Shown piece by piece: positions 33,966-43,922 of a stretch of DNA of 64,000 nucleotides. The position numbers and the translations under genes are program-made. The notes under the pieces were generated by a model that saw only the letters and a list, made by a program, of their open reading frames with translations, was not told the origin of the DNA and ran no database searches. How positions within the stretch are numbered: the first letter of the stretch is position 1; each line of letters begins with the position of its first letter. Location: the NCBI GenBank assembly GCA_947475165.1, contig CANJLD010000016.1:29574-93573 (forward strand), given 5' to 3'. This DNA comes from Bacteroidota bacterium. Its GTDB lineage: Bacteria; Bacteroidota; Bacteroidia; Chitinophagales; LD1.

Positions 33966-36900
33966 CTATCTTAAAACGACCAATTTTTCAAATTTATGTG
34001 CAGTATTTCCTTCTCCATCGCGTACTGCCAGTTTGTAAACGTATACGCCTTTGCCTATGGCATCGCCATAATCATCTAAGCCATCCCATGCAATATCATC
34101 TACGCGGTAGCCAACGCTGTGGACTTGCTGCACGATACTTTTTACCAGTTTTCCGCTTACGGTATATATCTGCACGCTTATACTTAAATCATCGCAGCAC
34201 CGGTTATGCTCAAACATAAATTGTGTGCGTGTGGTAAACGGATTGGGGTAATTGTAAACGTGTGTAAGTGCAAGTTTTGCATCGTTTGCTACAATAAACT
34301 CGGTGTAATCTTCCGATGAGTTGTTATGAATATCCCAGGCTTTTACTTTGAGCGTGTGTCTGCCTTCTGTAAGTTTTGAATACGGATATTTTACGGCTCC
34401 TTTCTTATAGTTATCTAATTCGCTTTCGTAATAATCGTTAAGTACTACTTTGTTTTGTGTGTTATCGTCAAGTACTGCTGTAAGGTCGTGACCGATGCCG
34501 TTGCCTACGGTGTTGATTCCGCTTTCATCTGAAAGTTTGAGGAGTAACATGGGGTCGGTATTGGTAGTGCCTCCATAAACAAATTTTTCATCGTTCATAT
34601 ACACGTCCATTTTAGGACCTGCATTATCTAATTTGAATGAATCGGCTGAGCCGCCAATTACAATATCGTTGGTGTAGCCGTGTGCATCGGTATAATTTCC
34701 GTTATCGGCATAGTAACTGATTCTGCCTTTACCAAACTGGTAATCGATATCTTTAGGAACGATAAACGAAAAACTGAAATCGCCATTGATTACGCTGGCT
34801 TTGCCTTTAAACAATACGTTCTTGTATAAAAGGAAATTGGCAAGATTGCTTCCCGGGTCGTTCTTCAATGTTTGAAGCGTTGAAATTTTATCGTACACCA
34901 ACGGATAAACTGTGCCGTTGAATGAAGTCATTTTGTTTCCGTTATCGTCATGCACTTCGCCTTTAATAGTTACTTCTTCCAAAGCTTTTAAAGTATCGGA
35001 TGATAAAACCGGATTGTTGTTTACGGCAGTTGTTACTACATCGTAACGCGGGTAATTGAGGGTAAGCGCAGGGTCGCCAAGCAAAGTAAACTTGCGGGTA
35101 TTATCGCCCTGACCAACTGTGGCATTTTTGGTAAGCATGATAATTTCACCCAAGCGCGGATATCGACCTTCATAAGGTGCAAATAAATAATCGAAAGCAG
35201 CATTGTTAAGAGCCGCATTGCCCGATGAAAAAACTAAGCGAACTGTAGTAAGCGAAGCAATAGCCCCCCCCTTGCCATTTACCACTAACCATTCACCGGC
35301 TGTGCGTTCGGGCAAATCGAAACGGCTGAAATCGCAGGTGGCAGTGATAAACATGGGTAGTTTCTCTTTGTTCGTTAGCGGAATAATATCTGCCATATTA
35401 AAAATGCGCTCGTGCGCCCAGTTGGTTTCGCCACCGTGCCCTACCCAGTTCATAATTAAACATCCGGAGTTCAACCGGTTAAGAATAGCGGTGTTTACAT
35501 CCGGGTATCGGTCACCGGCAGGAGTAGGTACCTGCTTGAAGGCATCGAGATAAATTTTTTCGTAATTGTAAACCGGCTGACGGGTGCGGGTGAGTTCTGC
35601 CAGATAATCGCTCGCACTGAGGTGGGTATTGCCATCTTCATCATCGCCAATAAACGAAATGATGTTTCTCCAACTGGCATTTGAATTAAGTTGAATACAA
35701 GTAGCATCGGGTACCGGCTTTTTGTAGTTTTTTATTTTGTTCACCATATCCCATGCATCGCTTTCGCTACCTGCTGTAAGGCGACCAATTCCAATGTCGA
35801 GCAGTTGACCGCCACCGGTGATGTCGCCACCTTCATTAGAATCGAGCAGGCCGAAAAAATCATCGGAGGTATAACTGGCAAGTGGACTATCGGACTCTGT
35901 GCTTTGATAAGTAGAGAGAAAATTGTTGTTGTCTGCCACGCGGTTTTTAGGGTCGTAGGTTCCATCGCCCATTAATAAAAGATAGCGCGGCATAAGAGCG
36001 GTATCACTGCCGGCACGGTCGTAAAACATTTTTACAAAATCGCGGATGGCAGAAATATCGGGCTTACCGCTTCCGAACTCATTATATATCTGCGAAAGTT
36101 TTACCACTTCTACCGTTAGGTTGTCGTAACTGCGGTGAAATGCTGCAAGTTCGTTAGACGCGGAAACAAAGTCGTCATGTGTAATAATGAGCATATCCGG
36201 CTGACCAAGCGCGTGCAGATTTTGATTTTCTGTTTTACCGATAAATTCCGGATTGCCGAAAGAACCATTGGTATTGAAAGCGATAAACTCTTTCAAATCA
36301 TCGGTAGCAATAACAAACAAAAGTTGTGAGCCGTTGAGCGTTCCTTGCATTTCCTGAATATTACCAAGGTCGGTAACATTCCAAACTTTAGTGTTGGCAG
36401 AAGCATTGTTCAACTGAAAACTTGAAATACTACCAGCACCGGTGGACGAAATATTTCTGAAAGTCATAGCATCGCCACTCATGGTGAGGGAGCGTTTCAA
36501 ATTCAATTCGAACCAATCAATATAAGTAGCGGCAGTTCCCGCGGGGTCAACGTTTACATTAAAAGTGTAGGCTACATTTATATTGTCGGAACCGGCAGTA
36601 TAATTAGCGGTGGTTTGATAAACTCTTGATGCTGCGGGGTACGTTGTTGGTGAAATGCCTCCATCGCTGTGTGTGATTACATTTTGGCTGTTCAGCGTTA
36701 CGTTGGTAAACGAACCATAAGAGGTAACTGCAGAAATTTTAGAAGTAAATTTTACAGGAACAGAAGTAATAAGGTTAGGGAAGTTGAACGCGAAGCTTTT
36801 GTCGTTGGCAAAGCCGGTCATTTTATCGCCTACCCAGCGTTTGCCGCTACGGAGTAAATTGTATTCATCTAAATCGTGGTAAGCGTGTTCATCAAAATCG

Positions 36901-37829
36901 GAGATTGTTTTGTTGGGGCTGCCACCGGTTGATGAAACAGCAACACGCTTACCGGTGCCGGCATTGGTGCTTAGGAAATAAAATGTTTTGTCGCTGTACA
37001 GATTTTTTTCGTGGCTGAAGGTTTGGGCAGATGAATTAAACTTCCAGGCATCCGGCATTTGTCCGTAGAATAATAAATAGTCGCCATCGTCCATTTTGTT
37101 ATTGCCGTTATTGTCCACCACCATGGTTGGGTTTTCTAACAAATCATCCGGTCGCGCTACAGAGTTTAAATCAGGAACCATTCCGCCACCGTTGCCAAAA
37201 ATGGCAAGCGTGCTCAGATTAAAACTGTTAGGGTCTACATTCAGGGTGTTTTTTATAAAGTTGTAATCAATCTTGTAAATACCATCGGCAGTAGTGGCTA
37301 CTTTGTAAAAATTTCCTGAAGCAAGCGATGAGGTGGAAGCATAAGCAGCAGCAGAACGCTTTTGCGGTTTTGGCGTAACCGTTAAGCGCAGCGTGAACGA
37401 TTCTAATTTCTCCACCACGCCACTCGCATTTTTACGGAAAGGCAGAAACGAAATAAAAGCATTAGGCTGTTTGCGCAACAAACTCAATTCGGCTTTTGGC
37501 TCAATGGTTTCTTTTATAAAAGTGAGGCCGGCATTATCTAAATGGTCAGAAGTTGAGTAAACCGGATTTAAAATTTGCACCGATACTTCTCCGTTAGCAG
37601 TAATGGGAATTAATTCGGTATAAAATGGAAGTAAATCGAATTGGTCGAGGTGAGAAGCTTTGGTAAAGGTAGGTTGAATGATGGTTTTACCTTCTATAGT
37701 TGAAAATGTTTTAGGCGTTGGCTGCCAGTCTATTTTGCGCTCGTAGGTTTGGGCGTTTGCTGAAAAAGCAAGGAATAGTGCAGATAGGGAAAAAATGCTA
37801 CCCCTATTAGTTTCTGATAATTTTTTCAT
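33966..37829 (-). CDS. porU: PorU, T9SS C25-family sortase/signal peptidase
   Basis: A 1287-residue protein from ATG 37829, which begins the signal peptide (MKKLSETNRGSIFSLSALFLAFSANAQ). The longer frame to 37886 would add 19 residues before the Met-Lys-Lys and overlap the 5' region of the divergent porP gene, so I prefer 37829. The gingipain-like C25 domain has H798 in VGHGGETNWAHE and C832 in ITATCDFSRFDLPERTAGEWL, the His/Cys dyad that cleaves and ligates T9SS sorting domains. Its own C-terminal Ig-like and sorting-domain-like region ends KGVYVYKLAVRDGEGNTAHKFEKLVVLR. It is followed by porV and transcribed divergently from porP, and the locus continues into gldJ and murF. Confidence 0.94.
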   Translation of the reverse strand: MKKLSETNRGSIFSLSALFLAFSANAQTYERKIDWQPTPKTFSTIEGKTIIQPTFTKASHLDQFDLLPFYTELIPITANGEVSVQILNPVYSTSDHLDNAGLTFIKETIEPKAELSLLRKQPNAFISFLPFRKNASGVVEKLESFTLRLTVTPKPQKRSAAAYASTSSLASGNFYKVATTADGIYKIDYNFIKNTLNVDPNSFNLSTLAIFGNGGGMVPDLNSVARPDDLLENPTMVVDNNGNNKMDDGDYLLFYGQMPDAWKFNSSAQTFSHEKNLYSDKTFYFLSTNAGTGKRVAVSSTGGSPNKTISDFDEHAYHDLDEYNLLRSGKRWVGDKMTGFANDKSFAFNFPNLITSVPVKFTSKISAVTSYGSFTNVTLNSQNVITHSDGGISPTTYPAASRVYQTTANYTAGSDNINVAYTFNVNVDPAGTAATYIDWFELNLKRSLTMSGDAMTFRNISSTGAGSISSFQLNNASANTKVWNVTDLGNIQEMQGTLNGSQLLFVIATDDLKEFIAFNTNGSFGNPEFIGKTENQNLHALGQPDMLIITHDDFVSASNELAAFHRSYDNLTVEVVKLSQIYNEFGSGKPDISAIRDFVKMFYDRAGSDTALMPRYLLLMGDGTYDPKNRVADNNNFLSTYQSTESDSPLASYTSDDFFGLLDSNEGGDITGGGQLLDIGIGRLTAGSESDAWDMVNKIKNYKKPVPDATCIQLNSNASWRNIISFIGDDEDGNTHLSASDYLAELTRTRQPVYNYEKIYLDAFKQVPTPAGDRYPDVNTAILNRLNSGCLIMNWVGHGGETNWAHERIFNMADIIPLTNKEKLPMFITATCDFSRFDLPERTAGEWLVVNGKGGAIASLTTVRLVFSSGNAALNNAAFDYLFAPYEGRYPRLGEIIMLTKNATVGQGDNTRKFTLLGDPALTLNYPRYDVVTTAVNNNPVLSSDTLKALEEVTIKGEVHDDNGNKMTSFNGTVYPLVYDKISTLQTLKNDPGSNLANFLLYKNVLFKGKASVINGDFSFSFIVPKDIDYQFGKGRISYYADNGNYTDAHGYTNDIVIGGSADSFKLDNAGPKMDVYMNDEKFVYGGTTNTDPMLLLKLSDESGINTVGNGIGHDLTAVLDDNTQNKVVLNDYYESELDNYKKGAVKYPYSKLTEGRHTLKVKAWDIHNNSSEDYTEFIVANDAKLALTHVYNYPNPFTTRTQFMFEHNRCCDDLSISVQIYTVSGKLVKSIVQQVHSVGYRVDDIAWDGLDDYGDAIGKGVYVYKLAVRDGEGNTAHKFEKLVVLR

Positions 37830-37930
37830 AAAAAAAGGATAAGCCGATTCAATCATTATTTTTGGCGCGCTTTTTAAACAGCGCAATAAAACGCAGCCTT
37901 TTGAGTTTTATTTTGCAAAGATTCGAAATT

Positions 37931-38965
37931 TTGAACGCGAAACGGAAATATATCACATTATCATTCTTATTGCTCTTCTCTTTTTGTGAAATTTTTTCGC
38001 AAGATGTAGAAATGAGTCAATATTTCTCCGCCCCTCTGCATCTTAATCCAGCATTAGCAGGAGTTTCCTACGGCCCACGCGTTACACTTAATTACCGCAA
38101 TGAATGGAGCGCACTGGGCGATGGTTTTAATGGCGGCTACACTACTTATATGGCTGGCGTGGATATGCATATTGATAAAATACGCGCGGGTATCGGTGTT
38201 CTTTTTGTAGGCGATCAGATAATGAACAATTTGTATGGTAGTTACAAAGCCAGTTTAATTTACTCGCAACAAATAAAGTTCAACCGCAAAATGGCACTCA
38301 AGATTGGTGTGCAGGGAACTTACATCCATACCCGTATTAAATGGAATGAACTGTTGTGGACAGATATGATAAATCCTTACACCGGTTTTTACAATAATGT
38401 CAGCAATCTGAACCCTACTACAGAGCCATATCCCGGCAAAACTTTTACTAATACTGGTGAGTTTGGAGCAGGACTTTTATTTTTTACCCAGAAACTTTAT
38501 GTGGGTTTTGCCGCCAATAATTTGCTCATGCACAAAGAGTCGTTTACCGATGGTGTAGATGCGAGGGTGCCTATGCGTTTTGCTTTTCACTTCGGAGTCA
38601 ACCTTCCGGTGCGTCATAAGAAAGAGATGCGATACAATATTTGGGTATCGCCTAACGTTTTATTCGTGAATCAGGGAAGGGCTTTTCAAACGCAAGGGAG
38701 TTTCCTCGCAGGGATTAGTTTGGTATACTTCGGTTTAGGCTACCGTAATGTGATTTATAATTCAGATGCTGTAATTGGATATTTAGGAATAAGAAAAGGA
38801 AAATTCAGAGTGGGCTACAGTTACGATTACACCATTTCGAAACTGATGAACAAAACCGGTGGAACACACGAATTGTCTTTTACGTTTAACTGGACGGGAG
38901 ATGATAATTCGCTGAATTCGAAGAAGAGTAAGGGCTATATGGAATGTCCAGATATTTTGAAATAG
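37931..38965 (+). CDS. porP: PorP/SprF-family outer-membrane protein next to gldJ
   Basis: A barrel protein of the PorP/SprF family; motifs are QDVEMSQYFSAPLHLNPALAG at the mature N-terminus and YGSYKASLIYSQQIKFN, FTNTGEFGAGLLF and VGYSYDYTISKLMNKTGGTHELSFTF at the end. There is no ATG before the signal peptide. The frame stays open to TTG 37862, but TTG 37931 gives the best signal peptide (NAKRKYITLSFLLLFSFCEIFSQ), so a non-ATG start is likely and remains unsure. The predicted length is 344 residues. PorP/SprF proteins pair with type-B T9SS cargo or with the PorE/PorK modules. Here it is divergent from porU and precedes gldJ. Confidence 0.85.
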   Translation: MNAKRKYITLSFLLLFSFCEIFSQDVEMSQYFSAPLHLNPALAGVSYGPRVTLNYRNEWSALGDGFNGGYTTYMAGVDMHIDKIRAGIGVLFVGDQIMNNLYGSYKASLIYSQQIKFNRKMALKIGVQGTYIHTRIKWNELLWTDMINPYTGFYNNVSNLNPTTEPYPGKTFTNTGEFGAGLLFFTQKLYVGFAANNLLMHKESFTDGVDARVPMRFAFHFGVNLPVRHKKEMRYNIWVSPNVLFVNQGRAFQTQGSFLAGISLVYFGLGYRNVIYNSDAVIGYLGIRKGKFRVGYSYDYTISKLMNKTGGTHELSFTFNWTGDDNSLNSKKSKGYMECPDILK

Positions 38966-39121
38966 AAACGTAAGTCTGACCTTGGTCAGACCATTGTGAC
39001 AAATAATCACTTGTTAAATACTTTGGATAAAAATTATCAGCTATTTTTTTTGACTTTGATTGAAAAGTATATTTTAGCAACCTTTAAATTGAAACCCTTT
39101 AAAAACTAAACATAAACAACA

Positions 39122-40615
39122 ATGAAGCTAAGTAAATTGTATGCGCTTCTCGCTTTGCCGTTTTTGATTGCATCATGCGAAAAAGAGAAATCATCGGTAA
39201 CCGGATGGAATTACAACGACTCCAAGAACGGAGGTTTTGAAGTTACAAAATATCAAGGCCAGGAAACAGGTCCGGGACTTGTTTACGTTCAGGGCGGTAC
39301 CTTTGTAATGGGAAACACCGAGCAGGATGTAATGTTTGAATATCATAACGTGCCACGCAGAGCAACAGTTTCTTCCTACTACATGGACGAAACAGAAGTT
39401 GCTAACGTTCACTACCGCGAATATTTATACTGGATGAACCGCGTGTTCGGAACAGATTTTCCTGATGTGGTTAAGAAAGCTCTTCCTGATACACTTGTAT
39501 GGAGAGATGAATTAGCTTACAACGAACCTTACGTGGAGTATTATTTCCGTCACCCGGCTTACGATTTCTACCCGGTGGTGGGTGTAAACTGGTTACAGGC
39601 TAATGACTTCGCATCTTGGAGAAGTGACCGTGTGAACGAAAGAATTCTTATCACTAAAGGTGTGTTGGCTGAAAATCCTTCGCAAGTTGGTAACGATAAC
39701 TTTAATACAGAATCATACTTAGTTGGTCAATACGAAGGCGCAGCCGGTAAGAGACCAATGAAAGATTTGAATCCTCAAGGAACAGGAACCCGTCACGTGC
39801 GCTTAGAAGATGGTATCATGTTGCCTAAGTATCGCTTACCAACAGAAGCTGAATGGGAATATGCAGCTCTTGGTTTGGTTGGAAATCAACCGGCATCATC
39901 TGAAGAAAGAATTACTGACCGCAGAATTTATCCATGGAACGGAACTTCAACTCGTTATCCTAAATCCGGACAATGGCAAGGTGAATTCCTTGCTAACTTC
40001 AAGAGAGGTCGTGGTGATAACATGGGTATCTCAGGTAAGTTGAACGATAACGCAGATATTACTGCACCGGTTAAATCTTTCTGGCCAAACGATTTTGGTT
40101 TATACAATATGTCAGGTAACGTAAATGAGTGGGTATTGGATGTTTACCGTCCAATGACTACTTCTGACGCGAATGACTTCAGAACTTTCCGTGGTAACCA
40201 GTTCCAGACAAAAGTATTGGATGCTGATGGTAACCCGGTAGAAAAAGATTCTCTTGGAAAAATTCAATACCGTCCTGTTACACAAGAAGAAAGTGCTAAC
40301 CGCAGAAACTACCGCAAAGGCGATGTTAGAAACAATGTGGATGGTGATGAAGTATCGAACGTAGATTACAAATTCGGTCAGTCGTCATTAATTAACGAAG
40401 ATGCTCGCGTTTACAAAGGCGGAAGCTGGAAAGACAGAGCATATTTCCTTTCTCCCGGAACAAGAAGATATTTAGACCAGGCATTATCTACTGATGATTT
40501 AGGTTTCCGTTGCACTATGGATCGCGTAGGTTCACCATCGGGTAAAACTATGAAGAATGGTAAAGGTGGAAATAACTTCCCGAGCGAAAAGGGAAAAAGA
40601 AAAATGAAAGGTTAA
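39122..40615 (+). CDS. gldJ: GldJ, gliding/T9SS lipoprotein (FGE-sulfatase fold)
   Basis: A 497-residue lipoprotein with lipobox LIASC (C19). Its formylglycine-generating-enzyme (SUMF1) fold has GLVYVQGGTFVMGNTEQD near residue 55, VVGVNWLQANDFASWRSDRVNE, YRLPTEAEWEYAALG, FGLYNMSGNVNEWVLDVYRPM and VYKGGSWKDRAYFLSPGTRRYL. GldJ is needed for gliding and for GldK stability in flavobacteria. The C-terminal tail is Gly/Lys-rich (GKTMKNGKGGNNFPSEKGKRKMKG). The porV-porU-(porP)-gldJ-murF order agrees with the flavobacterial arrangement as I recall it, which raises confidence over the related gldK. An A-rich leader precedes the ATG. Confidence 0.9.
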   Translation: MKLSKLYALLALPFLIASCEKEKSSVTGWNYNDSKNGGFEVTKYQGQETGPGLVYVQGGTFVMGNTEQDVMFEYHNVPRRATVSSYYMDETEVANVHYREYLYWMNRVFGTDFPDVVKKALPDTLVWRDELAYNEPYVEYYFRHPAYDFYPVVGVNWLQANDFASWRSDRVNERILITKGVLAENPSQVGNDNFNTESYLVGQYEGAAGKRPMKDLNPQGTGTRHVRLEDGIMLPKYRLPTEAEWEYAALGLVGNQPASSEERITDRRIYPWNGTSTRYPKSGQWQGEFLANFKRGRGDNMGISGKLNDNADITAPVKSFWPNDFGLYNMSGNVNEWVLDVYRPMTTSDANDFRTFRGNQFQTKVLDADGNPVEKDSLGKIQYRPVTQEESANRRNYRKGDVRNNVDGDEVSNVDYKFGQSSLINEDARVYKGGSWKDRAYFLSPGTRRYLDQALSTDDLGFRCTMDRVGSPSGKTMKNGKGGNNFPSEKGKRKMKG

Positions 40616-40677
40616 ACCCCTAAATCCCCTTTCCGCAAAAAGCGGGATGAAACAAAAGGGGACTTAAATACAAAAAC

Positions 40678-40713
40678 AAAATCCCTCGAAATCTTTCGGG
40701 GGATTTTTATTTT
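40678..40713 (+). terminator. Terminator after gldJ
   Basis: Arms ATCCCTCGAA (40681-40690) and TTCGGGGGAT (40695-40704), with one G-U pair and flanking A/T pairs, are followed by tttttatttt. A second, looser hairpin with AATCCCCTTT and AAAAGGGGACTT arms lies at 40626-40672. Confidence 0.85.
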
Positions 40714-40719
40714 CAGTCT

Positions 40720-42042
40720 ATGCAAATCGAATTGCTTTATAAGAAGTTTTTGTCGTCAACTGGTGTAACTACTGATACAAGGAATATCGGTGGTGGGAAT
40801 ATTTTTTTCGCTTTGAAGGGCGATAAATTTAATGCCAATGAGTTTGCAGAAGAAGCATTGAATAAAGGTGCGGGCTATGTTGTGGTAGATGAAATAAAAA
40901 ACGAAAGCTGGAAAGAAAAATTTGGTGAGTGTTTAATTTTAGTAGATGATGTTTTAAAAACATTGCAACAACTCTCCGGTTACCATCGCGCGCAGTTAAA
41001 GTGTCCGGTGCTGGCAATTACCGGTAGCAATGGAAAAACAACAACTAAAGAATTAGTAGCGGCTGTTCTCTCTAAGAAATATGTAACCTACGCCACTAAA
41101 GGAAATTTGAATAATCATATTGGCATTCCACTTACACTTCTTTCTATTAAGAGCGATGTGAAATTTGCAGTGATTGAAATGGGAGCAAATCATCAGCGAG
41201 AAATTGCTTCGTATTGTGAATATGTAAAACCTGACTATGGTTTAATTGTAAATGTTGGCAATGCACACCTAGAAGGCTTTGGTGGGTTTGAAGGAGTGGT
41301 TAAAGGAAAGACGGAGTTATACGCCCACCTTGCCGCTGCAAATGGGAAGGTTTTTGTTTCATCTGAAAATGAAATTCTACTTTCGAAAATTTCAGATTTC
41401 AGATTTCAGATTTCTAATATAGTTAGCTATGGAAAAGCTTCCTCTGCCTTTTGCAAAGGCGAAGTTGGCGAGAGTAAAGAGTTTCTTTCTGTTATAGTGG
41501 ATGGCGTTTCTATCCCCTCAAATCTAGTTGGAGAATACAATTTTGAAAACGTGATGAGTGCTGTTTGTATCGGAAAATATTTTGGCGTTGAAATCAGTCA
41601 GATAAAAGAAGCAATTGAAAATTATTTGCCAACCAACAACCGTTCGCAAAAAATTACTCTTGGTTCTAATACAATTATTCTTGATGCTTATAATGCTAAC
41701 CCATCCAGCATGATAGAGGCGTTGAAGAACTTTGAAAAAATTATTGTTGGTCAGGCGACCAACAATTGCGTTGTCATTCTCGGGCAAATGATGGAGTTAG
41801 GGCAATATTCCGTTACTGAACACGAAAAGATTTATGCTTCGGTAAGCAATCCTGATTGGAAGGAAGTGAAGAGAGTGTTTGTAGGACACGGTTTCGATTT
41901 TTTAAAGAGAAATACAAACGTTTTGTGGTTTGAAAAAACCGATGAAGTAAAAACGTGGTTCAAACAGCAACAGTTTGAAAACAGTTACATCCTAATTAAA
42001 GGTTCGCGCAAAAACGAGTTGGAGAAAATTCTTGAAATGTAA
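40720..42042 (+). CDS. murF: UDP-N-acetylmuramoyl-tripeptide--D-alanyl-D-alanine ligase
   Basis: A 440-residue Mur ligase that adds D-Ala-D-Ala to the peptidoglycan precursor. Visible motifs are the substrate-domain opening VTTDTRNIGGGNIFFALKGDKFNAN, the P-loop ITGSNGKTTTKELV, NLNNHIGIPLTLL, VIEMGANHQREIA, NVGNAHLEGFGG and the C-terminal ILDAYNANPSSM. At 41389-41414 the gene contains three tandem TTCAGAT heptamers and a partial fourth, encoding FQISDFRFQIS-like residues in a domain-2 loop. The start is 6 bases after the gldJ terminator, so a promoter in the terminator region or readthrough is needed. The next gene begins 6 bases after its stop. Confidence 0.94.
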   Translation: MQIELLYKKFLSSTGVTTDTRNIGGGNIFFALKGDKFNANEFAEEALNKGAGYVVVDEIKNESWKEKFGECLILVDDVLKTLQQLSGYHRAQLKCPVLAITGSNGKTTTKELVAAVLSKKYVTYATKGNLNNHIGIPLTLLSIKSDVKFAVIEMGANHQREIASYCEYVKPDYGLIVNVGNAHLEGFGGFEGVVKGKTELYAHLAAANGKVFVSSENEILLSKISDFRFQISNIVSYGKASSAFCKGEVGESKEFLSVIVDGVSIPSNLVGEYNFENVMSAVCIGKYFGVEISQIKEAIENYLPTNNRSQKITLGSNTIILDAYNANPSSMIEALKNFEKIIVGQATNNCVVILGQMMELGQYSVTEHEKIYASVSNPDWKEVKRVFVGHGFDFLKRNTNVLWFEKTDEVKTWFKQQQFENSYILIKGSRKNELEKILEM

Positions 42043-42048
42043 TCGACT

Positions 42049-43917
42049 ATGTTGCTTCAATCGCTTCTAAAATTACTTCGCTTATTTATTTTCCTGCTTA
42101 TAGTTTTTGCTATCAGCCGCATTTTATTTCTCTTATATTTTCATGCGGAACTTCAACCCCATGTTCTTTCACTTATTCCGGCTACTTTATTTAATGCGCT
42201 ACCGTTAGATATTTCTACAGCCTGTTATCTTTTGTTTGTTCCGGCAATACTTCTCTTTTCTACATTTTTTTGGTCTAAAAAATCATTGTGGCAAATACTC
42301 ACTTTTTATATGTATCTAGTTGCAGTGCTTTATATTTTTGGAGGCATAGGTGAAATTGGAGTTTATCGCGAAATGCGCATTAAAGTTTACTACAGTGCGT
42401 TTGCCAGAATTTTCCACCCGTCTGAAATACTTACCTATTTGTCATTGACATCGCTGGCTGCAATAATTGTTGCACTAATTCTTGTTTCTGCGCTCGCTGC
42501 TTTTTCGTTTAAGAAAATAGTTGGTAAATTTTCTGCTAAGAAATCGCCAATGAGTTTTGGTCAAGTTTCATCTGCTTTTCTTTTTCTGTTGATTTCGATT
42601 CCGTTATTAATTATAGGATGCAGAGGTGGGCTACAGCCCATTGCTGTTAACGAAGGAGAGGTTTGCTTTTCAAATAATCAGTGTGTGAACGATGCCGCTA
42701 TAAACACGTTTTGGAATTTAGGTCATAGTTATCTTGAAACACAAAAATCTTTAGCAGCAAACAATTATGTAGTAATGCCGCATGAAGATGCGAAAGAAAT
42801 TGTACGCTCACTTTACGCTGTTCAGAAAGACACAACCATATCTTTATTTAAAACAAAGCGACCTAATGTTTGCATCTTAATCCTAGAAGGATGGAGTGCA
42901 GATTTGATTGAATCGCTTGGAGGATTTAAGGGAGTTACTCCTAATTTTGAGCACTTAATCAAGCAAGGATATCTATTTACAAATATTGAATCGAGCGGAC
43001 ATATAAGCGACCAGGGCTTAGCGGTTATTTTAGGAGCTTATCCTGCTCTAACGTTCGGCTCCATAATAAACCAAAATGAAAAACAACTTAACCTCCCTTG
43101 TCTCGGTAAAAACTTTGGTCATGAAAATTACTATACCTCTTTTTTGTATGGAGGGCAATTAATTTACGGAGGCATTAAAAAATTTATCACCCTCAACAAA
43201 TTCAACTCTATTACAGAGCAGAAAACCCTGCCGCGTTTGGATGCAGGCAAAGTTGGCATTCACGATTCGTTGATGCTAAACGTTTGGAAAGATTCACTCC
43301 ATCATTTCCAGCAGCCTTTCTTTTCATGCTACTTTACTTTAAGCACTCACGTGCCTTATGACGCACCCACATTTCATCCTCACGATTGGGGTGAAGAAGA
43401 AAACCCGTATATAAACAGTGCTGCTTATGCCGATAGGCAGCTTGGAAGATTTTTTAGTGAGATAGAAAGAACTGATTTTTACGACAGCACTATATTCCTA
43501 ATTATCTCGGACCACGGACATCATTCACCTGCTAATCACGAATATGATTCACCAGGGCATTATCATATTCCGTTTTTGGTTTGGGGTGGTGCATTAAAAG
43601 AAGAATTTAAGGGGCAGAAGAATAATAGGCTGGGTTCTCAATTGGACCTATCATCTACTTTGCTGCATCAGTTAGGAATGAGGAGCGAAGAATTTGTTTG
43701 GAGTAAAAATTTGATGAACCCCTATACGAAAGATTTTGCGTTCTATGCTTTTAATGATGGTTTCGGATTTATGGAACCCGATAGAAGCGTTGTATGGAAT
43801 AGAAAATTTCCTATCCATGATAAAAACAACGGGGCAACGCAAGCGGAAAAAGACACGCTCCATAAAAAAGGAGCGGCCTTGTTACAGGAATTGATGAACG
43901 ATTTTTTAAAGCGATAA
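42049..43917 (+). CDS. LtaS-like membrane sulfatase-family protein (phosphoglycerol transferase type)
   Basis: A 622-residue protein with five N-terminal membrane segments (about 10-30, 40-68, 78-98, 130-160, 175-197) and an extracytoplasmic alkaline-phosphatase-superfamily domain. Metal-site residues are visible: E280 in LILEGWSAD, and D488, H489 and H491 in IISDHGHHSP. The position of the catalytic Thr in relatives (SGDRTDKGL-type motif) reads SGHISDQGL, making S320 the candidate nucleophile. Family members transfer phosphoglycerol or phosphoethanolamine from lipids. It follows murF after 6 bases and is probably co-transcribed, suggesting an envelope role. The substrate is unknown. Confidence 0.8.
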   Translation: MLLQSLLKLLRLFIFLLIVFAISRILFLLYFHAELQPHVLSLIPATLFNALPLDISTACYLLFVPAILLFSTFFWSKKSLWQILTFYMYLVAVLYIFGGIGEIGVYREMRIKVYYSAFARIFHPSEILTYLSLTSLAAIIVALILVSALAAFSFKKIVGKFSAKKSPMSFGQVSSAFLFLLISIPLLIIGCRGGLQPIAVNEGEVCFSNNQCVNDAAINTFWNLGHSYLETQKSLAANNYVVMPHEDAKEIVRSLYAVQKDTTISLFKTKRPNVCILILEGWSADLIESLGGFKGVTPNFEHLIKQGYLFTNIESSGHISDQGLAVILGAYPALTFGSIINQNEKQLNLPCLGKNFGHENYYTSFLYGGQLIYGGIKKFITLNKFNSITEQKTLPRLDAGKVGIHDSLMLNVWKDSLHHFQQPFFSCYFTLSTHVPYDAPTFHPHDWGEEENPYINSAAYADRQLGRFFSEIERTDFYDSTIFLIISDHGHHSPANHEYDSPGHYHIPFLVWGGALKEEFKGQKNNRLGSQLDLSSTLLHQLGMRSEEFVWSKNLMNPYTKDFAFYAFNDGFGFMEPDRSVVWNRKFPIHDKNNGATQAEKDTLHKKGAALLQELMNDFLKR

Positions 43918-43922
43918 GACAG

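Noticed and set aside
35203..35553. Plus-strand frames inside porU
   Set aside because: Shadow frames of the porU coding strand without motifs.
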